From positions 297,698 to 313,786 of the forward strand of contig WELB01000024.1 of assembly GCA_009602725.1 (NCBI GenBank): DNA of 16,089 nt. The letters run 5' to 3'. Both the position numbers and the translations under genes were made by a program. Under the pieces are notes generated by a model. It was not told the DNA's origin. It saw only the letters and a list, made by a program, of their open reading frames with translations, and did not search any database. Below are positions 8,138 to 16,089 of this stretch, piece after piece (within the stretch, counting starts at the first letter, position 1; each line of letters opens with the position of its first letter). The stretch comes from Spirogloea muscicola (lineage: Eukaryota; Streptophyta; Zygnematophyceae; Spirogloeales; Spirogloeaceae).

Positions 8138-11100
8138 ATGCTCCCGGCGCCGCTCGCCATGGCGGACCCGGCGCCGGCGGCGGCGCAGCAGGCGCAGCTG
8201 GCGGAGGGCCTGCGGCGGCTGAAGAGCGGCGCCGCGAGCAACCACTCGCTGGCCGTGCTGCTGGCGGACGAGGCTGAGGAGGAGGCGATCGCCGACGAGC
8301 GCGACAACGGCGGCGCCGGCGCCGGCCTCGAGGACGGCGGCGGCGGCGACGGCGACGGCGACGGCGCCGAGGGCGACGCCGAGGACGCCGAGGAGGACGA
8401 CGACGGCGTCGGCGAGGACGGCCCCGAGGAGGCGCCCCTGTACGCCCGCGAGAACGGCCACGCCGCCGTCGCGGTGAGGCTGCTGCCCCCGGAGCTCGGC
8501 TCTGCGCCCTCGGCGGCGCCATCGTGACGCTGCCATTACGGCCCGCTGGGCCAAGTCATGGCTTCGATTCTGCTTGATCTGGAGCGGAGGTGCAGATCGA
8601 CAGGAGCACTCAGTGCCGCGCCCAGTATCCCAAGCTGCAATGCAGTATCCCAAGCTCCAATGCAGCTTGAGGCCTAGCCATTCTTCGCAGAATAGCACTC
8701 AGCGGCAAAGCTGGACCGCTTCAGCTAGAGCCTAGCAGAAGGCAGTCGCCTTCGCAGGCGCCAGTTGCTCAAGTCGTCTCGCTCAGGTCGATGTCCAGGA
8801 CTTTGAGGTGGTCAGTGGCTCTAGGACCATCAACTCGAAGCAGCGGCCATATCAGCTGCAGCCGCTCTTGCTCCGCGCGAAGCTGCAAGGTTCCTGAGCT
8901 TTGTCGGCTCTCGGTCATGGCTGCAGTGGTTGCTCTGCCAGTGCCTAAGGTACGCTGGTACTCATGCTCTTCTACTTTGACCAAATTGGCTGCAGGCTGA
9001 TGGGAGCTTAGCTGCCACTGGCGAGAGCGCAGCCGCCATCGAAGCTGCTGCGCTCTCGCGCTCGCGCAGCTCTGCCGAGGTGCACGCGATACACGGCCCA
9101 GACCCCGTGGCAGCCGATCTGCTGAGGAAAGTGCCTGAGCAGGACACGTTTGTGCGCCTACGAATAGCTCGTGCTGGTATACATCAGTGACTTACTACCA
9201 CCAGTGGCATCCATGCGTCGTTCTGTCCATGTGTTAGCAGCAGTTGCGACCTCTATTCCTTACACTTTTCCCCATTGATCTATCATATCCAAGTGTACAT
9301 CATGAAGTACATGGATGTTGCCTCTGCTCTGCCAGTGAGTCGAAATTTACATGATGATGGCCCTGCTTTGCTCAGCTGATACACTTACTTCATGTGCATG
9401 TCTATCTGTACGGCAACGTTCCTGGAGCCAGATGGCAGTGTCCAAGGTGCTTCCACTGGCTTCTTGCATCTCCTCTGTCCTCTGTCATTGTAACCGCAAC
9501 TTGTGTCTGTCCTGCTCTCAGGTCTGGACTAGATCACACATTAGCATCACCTTACGTGCTTGCATTGGTCCAAACCAAGTATGGCAAGGCCTGTGCATCA
9601 GCATCATTTCCGTCCCCCTTGGCATCAATCATCATAGCTGAAAGTGTATTGCCTTGGCAATGGCACAATGTTTCTTGCATGGAGTCGTACTTGAGCTCAA
9701 TCAAGCACTTAACATCCACTGAAAGAGGAGTACAATTCTGAAAGTGACCAAGTAGGGCACTGGTTCTGGCAAACAACATTATCGGCTCAATCAGCCATAT
9801 CTAAATACGATCAGCTTGATTGTCTTTGCGGGCACCAGAGGAGCCCTCTGCTGAGGAGGAGGAGGTCTGCGTGATGATGCAGCAATGCCTCAACCTGAGG
9901 GACAAGTGGGTGTTCCGCGAGCGCCAGGCGCCTTGGCACAGGGAAGCCAACGAGCCAGGCACCCCGAAAGAACCAGGCACCCCCAAGCCCAACCTGCAAC
10001 CTTTCCTCTTTGAGCCCCAAGAAGCCTCCAGAGTATGTAGCACTTGACAACCTCTTACGGAACAATATACTGAAGCACTTGCTTGGAGTGATTATCATCA
10101 GGCATGTGTCAGCAACACGAAGTAGTCACAGAGTCCCTCTGGTCGGGCTTGTTTTGGTTAGACGCAGTGACTATCCAGGCAGTAAGAGGAATACTGTACG
10201 TGTGTCTCAGCTTGTCACTTATGTTAAGAGACTCATGACATTGGGCTGCCGAGGATGCAGAAGTTAAGCATATACTCAAGCTCACTAAGCCAGCAACCTG
10301 CTTGAAGTACTCAGACTGAACATGTCAGCCTACAGCAGTTCCTTGTTGAGCGGGTGGAGATGCTGAGTGATAGTGGGTTGCCAATGGTTCGCAGCATGTG
10401 CACAGGATGATTGACGGCGTCATCCACGTCTATGCTGATGACCAAGGTTAGTTGCCTGCAGCTATCCTCATCTTAACATGTCAATAGCGGCCCGTCAAAA
10501 GTAGCTCAGATTGTACTCAATGCAATTGACCTATTCCATCTTCGGTGGGTGTCCTCACAAGCAGCGGTTGAGGAGCTCTACCCAGTGCCAGATGCCACCG
10601 AGTTCTTCACTGATCTGCATCGTGTCTTGAGGATTATCTCGTTGGGATCTGTGCGGACTCACTGCCATCACCGATTGCGACTTTTGGAGCAGGTGTGGCT
10701 GACAGATATGCAATTTGTGCTGAATCAGCAGTGAGGCTGATAGCGAGCTCTTTTTGTTCCATATGACGTGCAGTTTTCACATAAGAGCTCTGATTAGTGG
10801 GGTGGTTAACCCTCCTAGTAGAGGGCTACTTCTCACTTGCAGTCATGTCGCTTGTGGCCTGCAGAAATTCAATATGCACCTGATGCTGAATGCCGATCGT
10901 GAAGCATCAGCGCAGAAGAGCGCTCCTCATAGAGACTTTTACAACGTCCGCAAAGTGGACACTCATGTTCACCATTCGAGCTGCATGAACCAGAAGCACC
11001 TGCTGCGATTCATCAAGTCCAAGCTCCGTAAGGAGCCAGATGAAGTGATCGTCCTGATGCCCAACTGATACGCCTTCACTGCATGCTCATTTGTCAGAGC

Positions 11101-14100
11101 TGTTCAGTGAATGTTGAATTTTGCTGCTCACTGAGAATACTGCAGTAGTATACTTAGCCTGATCTAGTTTGTCAACTGTTAGACCCTGCTAAGTCTCAGC
11201 CACTGATGCTGATGGTATATGGGAATCTTTTGGTGGTGGCCCTTGTATGTCTAGGTTGTAATCTTCCGCGACGGAAAGTATTTGACTTTGCGAGAGGTCT
11301 TTGAGAGCTTGGACTTGACTGGATATGACTTGAACGTAGACCTTCTGGATGTGCACGCTGACAAGAACACATTCCACCGCTTTGATAAATTCAACCTGAA
11401 GTACAATCCGTGTGGACAAAGTAGATTACGAGAGATCTTTCTTAAGCAGGACAATCTGATACAAGGTGAGTGATGATGTTGAAGATCGTTCCATGCAGAC
11501 TTGTGTGCCTATGCATGTTTGTGCTTTTATGGAGGAAAGTCAAGACGTGCTCCAATCCTGGAAGCAGCTGAGCTTCTGAATGTATCAGCGGTTTTGCTCT
11601 GTTTCAGGTCGCTTCCTTGCGGAGGTGACTAAGGAGGTGTTTACAGACCTTGTAGCAAGCAAGTATCAGGTACTTGTCGGACCTGCTGATGCTCAGAGTG
11701 CTAGGAAGTCCTGATGCACATTGCATTGTACACCTACTTGTGGAAGTAAGACTGGTTTGCTAATGACTATACTGGTTACCAGTTTCGGACTTGTTGGGGT
11801 AGCTCTCTTGTCTTCGAGGATAGAAGTAGCAACTTTGCATAATCCATCTTGTGCAACAAGATTTGCCTGATGTCTTGCAGTACTTCACAAAGTGTGCGGC
11901 ACATTGCACACGCATGACTGCTACACTTTTGGCTAGATTATGTTTTGAAATGTACATTCTCTTTAACAGATGGCAGAGTATAGAATATCTGTATACGGCC
12001 GTAAGAAGAGTGAGTGGGATCAGCTTGCCAGCTGGATCATCAACAACGATCTTTACTGTGAGAATGTTGTCTGGCTTATTCAGGTATGACTTTCCTGATT
12101 TGGAGGCTTCTATTCCTTATTGACGTCTTCTGTCTCAGGCTGCAGACCTTGTATGTCGTGAGACGGCTATTGAATTTTAAGCTGCATTTGGGCCCTGTAG
12201 ATGCAATGCAATGAGGCTATGCTGTTAGAAATCCTCGTCCTGTCTTGGGAGCATTCATCCTCAAAGGTCCACAACTTACTGTGGAAGCTGCTGATATGAC
12301 CAATAACCTGTTGTGTGTTTGAAGCTGCCACGACTGTACAGCGTGTACAAAGAGATGGGTATTCTGAACAACTTCCAAACACTTCTTGACAACATCTTCA
12401 TTCCCTTGTTTGAAGTAACTGTGGACCCAGCTTCACATACGCACTTGCACGTTTTCCTCAATCAGGTCAGTAGGCAGGCGACTTTGCATGTTGGTCATAG
12501 TGGTTCAGTGTGCATTGCTTACCGGCTTAGACTATTGTACATTACAAAGGAGTAGCTAATGGAAGAGGCTGCACAAGCAGCACAGCAGGCAGCACTTGGT
12601 GGTAGCATCTTGCTGAGCCAAGACGTGGAACTCTGCCAGGTTGTTGGATTTGACATGGTTGATGATGAGAGCAAGCCTGAGAGGCGGCCCACAAAGCACA
12701 TGAAGACTCCGGCCGAGTGGGACAACCCTTTCAACCCAGCTTACTCGTACTGGGCGTACTATGTGTACGCTAACCTGGTCGTCCTGAACAGGGTATGTTC
12801 TGCCAGCAAGCTCCTCGTACTGGCATGGCCCGCATCCACCTCGGACCTGTACAACATCAGGCTTCTTTTGATGCGTAGAGTGGGCTGTTGCTGAGAGATC
12901 CTTTATTTTCTTTGACATGTATGCGCAGCTTCGGGAGTCCAAGAACATGTCCATCATCAAGTTCCGGCCTCATTCAGGAGAAGTACGCTCACACCTCGAT
13001 GCTTTCCAACCAGGCCTTTAGGTGGTCTCGTGCTCTTGCTTACCAGTGCAACTGTTGAGCCAGAGCAAGCTGTCCTTCAGTGCCTTGTTGGTGTCTTTGA
13101 AGCATGTCTGGCTGCTGTTGCCTGTTGTCAGGCGGGAGATGTGGACCATCTGGCAGCCACCTTCCTCTTGGCCCACAACATTGCGCACGGCAACAACCTC
13201 CGCAAAGCCCCTGGCCTCCAGTACCTCTACTACCTCGCTCAGGTATGACACCTGCTGCAACAATACTCTCTGCTTCAATGTAGTACTAACCTGCACATTG
13301 TGAGCGTGCTTCCTACAAATCCTGCGACCCACCATTATCAGACCCAGACCAGAGGACCAAGTCCTTGTCTCTTGCAATCTGCTCCTCAAAATATTGGATG
13401 CAGTTGCAAGCTTGTGCAATACTGAAAGTTAAGTTAGGGTTTGGCAATTATCAAACATTGATGATGTTATCAGCTATACTTACAGATATGCAATGTCTCT
13501 GCTTCTCCAGATTGGGCTTGCCATGTCGCCCTTGAGCAACAACTCCCTCTTCTTGGACTATCATCGCAACCCATTTCCTATATTCTTCGCTCGGGGCCTT
13601 AATGTCTCCCTTTCAACTGATGACCCCCTGCAAATTCACCTCACAAAGGAGCCGCTGGTCGAAGAGTACAGCGTGGCAGCCCAGGTGAAGCACATTCGTT
13701 TGCTGGCTGCCTACTATACTTGATTAACCTCAAGCCTTTATATTTCAAGTAGCTCAACCTGGATAATGAGGGTTGAGGCCATGCTCTTGATGGTCACAGG
13801 TGTGGAAGCTGAGCCCCTGCGACATCTGTGAGATTGCCCGCAACTCCGTGTATCAGTCAGGCTTTTCGCACAGGGTCAAGGTGCGCTGGTCATGCATCCT
13901 CTTTGCCCCAACTTTTGCTTCCTCCAAGACCGCCAAGACCGCCAAGAAAGCCATGACCTCCAATGCCAAGGCCTATTCCCTGCACCATTAGACTGTTGGC
14001 TCGTGAACCTTTTTAATAATGGCCACCAGCGTCACCAAGATGCGTCCTTCAAGCATTGCAGCTGCACCGTGACTGCATGTTGCCTATCACAGTTGAAAGT

Positions 14101-14604
14101 TCTTGAGCTCATGCTCGGTTGTGGCCTGTGGCATGGGCAGAGCCATTGGTTGGGGCCACACTATCACAAAAGTGGGGTTGACGGAAACGACATACATAAA
14201 AGCAATGTTCCTCGCATGCGGGTGGACTTTCGGCATGAGGTGCAAAATCTCATCCTTTGAGCTCGTGGCACAGGCTAAGCCACGATGCATCTTGATGCCT
14301 TTTACCTCGTTGTTATTATTTGTAAGGTGTACAATTTGCCTCTTCGGCAATCTATGGGCATCAGCGCAAGAAATGCCTTGCGCAGCTCATAGTAGTGCCG
14401 CCTGTCTGTCACAGGGAAGGCCTGCATACCATTTCTTGTTCTTCTATCCTCTCATTTGTCAGTCGCTTGCTGTGATGAAACTTCCTCTCGATGCTGTGGT
14501 ATTTAGCAGTACCATGTCCAACTTTGAGACAGGTGTGGAGGGAGGAGCTGGAATATGTACACCTGCATCAGACACCGCCCATGCCGGAAGACATAGATCC
14601 CTGA
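8138..14604 (+). CDS. AMPD: AMP deaminase (FAC1-like), 17-19 exons
   Basis: It deaminates AMP to IMP, setting adenylate balance. Exon 1 is 8138-8473. Sure exons follow: 8996-9176, 9839-10032, 10395-10446, 10565-10692, 10865-11044, 11255-11465, 11608-11669, 11970-12083, 12325-12465, 12640-12792, 12929-12982, 13132-13242, 13511-13684, 13800-13880, 14141-14239 and 14533-14604 (TGA 14602-14604). Phases agree at every junction, giving 780 residues, or 822 if 8787-8889 and 8927-8949 are exons; plant enzymes have about 840. Landmarks in order: [26 protein letters not shown], the metal-binding [10 protein letters not shown] (first His 10964-10966), [39 protein letters not shown], the deaminase signature SLSTDDP (13607-13627) and [10 protein letters not shown], ending MPEDIDP. 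The N-terminal part is unusual: an Ala-rich start, then a Gly/Asp/Glu tract with GDGDGDG. I see no clear membrane segment there, unlike plant FAC1. Every catalytic motif is intact. Confidence 0.97.
8623..8662. repeat. 20-base tandem duplication in AMPD intron 1
   Basis: Two adjacent 20-base units, each starting CAGTATCCCAAGCT and ending CAATG, differ at one base (G or C at unit position 15). A third partial CAG follows. It looks like a recent duplication in the intron. Confidence 0.85.
8787..8949 (+). other. possible extra AMPD exon(s), unresolved
   Basis: From acceptor GCTCAG|GTCGATG the phase-0 frame is open for 34 codons ([20 protein letters not shown] onward), with mostly G or C at third positions, and ends CAAG|GTTCCT. 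A second piece, 8927-8949 (VALPVPK), restores the phase into the exon at 8996. This would need introns of only 37 and 46 bases. Shorter alternatives are donors inside the first piece (GAG|GTGGTC or GTG|GTCAGT) or direct splicing of 8473 to 8996, both in phase 0. Confidence 0.4.
9177..9838 (+). other. long AMPD intron without recognisable content
   Basis: This 662-base intron is the longest in the gene. The phases of its flanking exons fit (RIARA joined to EEPSAEEEE), so no exon is missing. Open frames inside it lack family motifs and do not join in phase. Confidence 0.75.
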
Positions 14605-14665
14605 CAGCGCCTCGGTCAATGCGGAGCATTCGAGCCCACTGGAGCACCAGTGGCCTCCGCTCACC

Positions 14666-14670
14666 TGTAA
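14666..14670 (+). terminator. TGTAA polyadenylation signal of AMPD
   Basis: TGTAA lies 61 bases after the AMPD stop codon on the sense strand, fitting the chlorophyte polyadenylation element. The implied 3' UTR would be short; another TGTAA at 15126-15130 is an alternative distal site. Confidence 0.5.
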
Positions 14671-15067
14671 GCTTACCACCTAACCTGGCAAACCTGATAC
14701 CACCAACTCTTTGCCATTGTTACTGGCCAGCACGTTGCAAAGGCTATCTTGCTAGGTGTAGATAGTAGCTAGTAGTAGCTGCCGCCTAAAGAAGGCCGCC
14801 TAGACTGCTTGCCCAAGTGTGAGCACACCAAGCAATTAGGCTCACTGACAGCACCTCATCACCGAGCCTAGGCCCCACTTGCTGTCTATACGCAAATGGT
14901 GGCAGCAGCCACCACCCCTGCTTGCGTCTGAGCCTTTCTCACAGTGCTGAGGAAATGTACAATCTCCATGCTGTGGGCATACAGATGAAGATCTGGAAGC
15001 TTGCCTCAGCGTAGGAGTAGGATCTATTAGTCGTGTCCTCTGGGATTTGAGATTTTGTTCATTCCTT

Positions 15068-15110
15068 TTGGGCTGGCCTCTAACAGCCATAACCCTACAG
15101 TGGGAGATCT
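15068..15110 (+). repeat. dispersed repeat, copy C
   Basis: It reads TTGGGCTGGCC, then ACAGCCAT, then CCCTACAGTGGGAGA. The 21-base core is identical at 20 positions to inverted copy D at 6000-6043, about 9 kb away, and it is preceded by the same TTGTTC..TTC pyrimidine stretch. Confidence 0.75.
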
Positions 15111-15242
15111 ATTTTTCTGGTTTCGTGTAAATGCCAATCTTCCACGCCCACGCCAACAAAGTGCCCTCTCAAGTGCGAGTGAGGCTGCCACAGTGGCAGC
15201 AACAGGCTGTGCAAGCCACTGCGGTGCGGCACTGGACTGAGG

Positions 15243-15987
15243 TCATTGGTTTGCTCGCTCGCACTCATCAATCCACTCGCTGTACCTGCGCGCGCATGGT
15301 CAATGGCGGCAGGGATGGCCGGTATCAGTGAGCTCAGTAGTGCAGCAGGTGCTGTGTCAGAGCGACAATGTTGAAGCGTTTTGAATGACCGGTGATGTTA
15401 TAGACATCTGTATAAGCATAAGGACGTGCGTTTGTATATAAAGAGATGAAGATGTAGAAACTGGGAGGTCTTCACGTACACATCAATCGGGTCCGAAAGA
15501 GCTGCAGCATCTCGGTCGCACCCAGATGCCGCACAGCGAAACAGTGGGCCAGCGGAAGCGCAGGGGTCAGTGCTGGCAACCAGGGCTACCAGTCAGCTTT
15601 GGGCTGGCTGCGACCAGGCATCGCACTAATCTTGGCAGGCTGTGGGGAGGAGAGAGGGATGGCGCTCACTGTCGATTGGGCAGACGTACTTCTCCGCGCA
15701 GATCTTGCACACCGCCTCGCCTACCATGTTCACCTTGTCCCTGCAACGCAGCCGCCGCCGTGGCCGCCAGTCCTCAGCCACCGAGCATCAGTGCGGCCCC
15801 GGCGGCGGTAGGGAGGCTGGGACTGCGGCGGTGACGACAGCCGGCACAGCGATGGTGAGGGGGCATGGCGCGCTCACAAGCGGCACTCGATGCTGCCCTC
15901 GTGGTTGCAGAAGGGGCAGGCGAAGGACGTCGGCAGCTTCTGCTGCACCTTCTTCGGCGGCGGCTTGGACGACTTGCGCTTGCCCAT
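15243..15987 (-). CDS. ELOF1: transcription elongation factor 1 homologue ELOF1
   Basis: Read on the minus strand, exons 15987-15878, 15740-15670, 15501-15480 and 15285-15243 (TGA 15245-15243) encode 81 residues, the family's usual size. ELOF1/Elf1 is a small zinc-ribbon protein that rides on RNA polymerase II, helping elongation through nucleosomes and transcription-coupled repair. The sequence starts [13 protein letters not shown], the basic tail typical of the family. CPFCNHEGS follows with the first zinc cysteine pair, then [13 protein letters not shown] with the second, and it ends in DPIDVY joined to [12 protein letters not shown]. Phases are 2, 1 and 2 across the three introns and agree exactly. 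All four zinc ligands are present. The ATG has a good context (GCCATGGGC). Its promoter side runs into the C run that ends the window, so most upstream regulation is out of view. Confidence 0.95.
15480..15501 (-). other. 22-base microexon of ELOF1
   Basis: The minus-strand acceptor CTGCAG and donor GT|GTACGTG define a 22-base exon supplying most of the conserved TLSDPIDV segment. Without it, the zinc-ribbon exon and the C-terminal helix exon join out of frame and the conserved D-V-Y is lost. The donor must be GTACGT for the next exon, which begins GTACAGC, to read V-Y-S. Confidence 0.85.
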
Positions 15988-16054
15988 GGCTGCCGCTGCC
16001 GGCGCTGCCGACTCTGCAAGGAGCCACCTCTGTGCACCTCAACCTCCCCTGCAA

Positions 16055-16055
<1 letters not shown>

Positions 16056-16089
<34 letters not shown>
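16056..16089. repeat. 34-base C homopolymer at the window end
   Basis: The final 34 bases are all C. On the ELOF1 sense strand this is a G run about 70 bases upstream of the start codon, able in principle to form G-quadruplexes. It may be where assembly stopped, so its true length is unknown. Confidence 0.9.

Larger units (their letters stand above)
14605..15242. other. convergent intergenic region between AMPD and ELOF1
   Basis: It contains the AMPD 3' UTR on the left and the ELOF1 3' UTR on the right. I see a polyadenylation motif, one copy of the dispersed repeat, and a short GCCGCCTA direct repeat near 14780-14800. I see no gene. Confidence 0.65.

Noticed and set aside
7971-8522. A minus-strand Arg/Pro-rich open frame of 183 codons
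   Set aside because: It is the reverse strand of the GC-rich AMPD exon 1; its composition follows from GCC/GGC triplets and there is no family motif.
9394-9741. A 115-codon open frame inside an AMPD intron
   Set aside because: Flanking exons join in perfect phase without it, and it shows no recognisable motif or splice-compatible boundary.
14842-15090. A minus-strand open frame whose start resembles a frame at 6016-6043 (shared MAVRGQPK)
   Set aside because: The shared residues arise because both frames start inside copies of the dispersed repeat; the similarity ends there, so it is a DNA repeat and not a protein family.
1-16089. CRISPR arrays, bacterial operons, defence or toxin systems, tRNA or rRNA genes
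   Set aside because: I looked for spaced direct repeats, Shine-Dalgarno-led gene strings and tRNA-like cloverleaf sequences and found none; every recognisable gene is a spliced eukaryotic housekeeping gene.

Overview
The window is nuclear DNA of a green alga, most likely a core chlorophyte. The evidence is compact intron-rich genes (GT-AG introns mostly of about 90 to 400 bases), GC-rich first exons, TGTAA motifs downstream of two of the stop codons (the usual chlorophyte polyadenylation signal), CCCTAAAA telomere-type motifs in a promoter, and proteins that resemble plant and algal families most closely. There are no bacterial-style operons, CRISPR arrays or intact transposons.

Five protein genes can be reconstructed exon by exon, with reading phase agreeing across every confident junction. 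(1) 1-2048, plus: gamma-glutamyl hydrolase, 5' end missing. (2) 2796-about 5643, minus: glycosyltransferase family 92 protein, convergent with (1); its N-terminus is uncertain. (3) 6329-7664, minus: a small five-exon gene for an MRGBP/Eaf7-like subunit of the NuA4 histone acetyltransferase; none of its exons exceeds 102 bases, so it is almost invisible to ORF scanning. (4) 8138-14604, plus: AMP deaminase with 17 to 19 exons, sharing a 473-base divergent promoter with (3). (5) 15243-15987, minus: transcription elongation factor ELOF1, complete in four exons including one of 22 bases, convergent with (4).

The stretches between genes hold most of the unexplained structure. The MRGBP/AMPD promoter carries two telo-box-like motifs, a 37-base inverted repeat with palindromic TGACG/CGTCA arms, four copies of GTTAGCC in either orientation, and a two-codon upstream ORF that abuts the AMPD start codon. 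A small dispersed repeat family has three copies upstream of the GT92 gene, two direct and one inverted, and one copy between AMPD and ELOF1. A 28-base T run lies in the presumed GT92 leader, and a 34-base C run ends the window.

The genes do not form a pathway. They cover folate polyglutamate turnover, glycan synthesis, chromatin acetylation, purine nucleotide balance and RNA polymerase II elongation, the normal mixture for a eukaryotic gene neighbourhood. I do not see a previously undescribed multi-gene system here. The points most worth following are the repeat family, the shared promoter, the uORF and the GC-AG introns.
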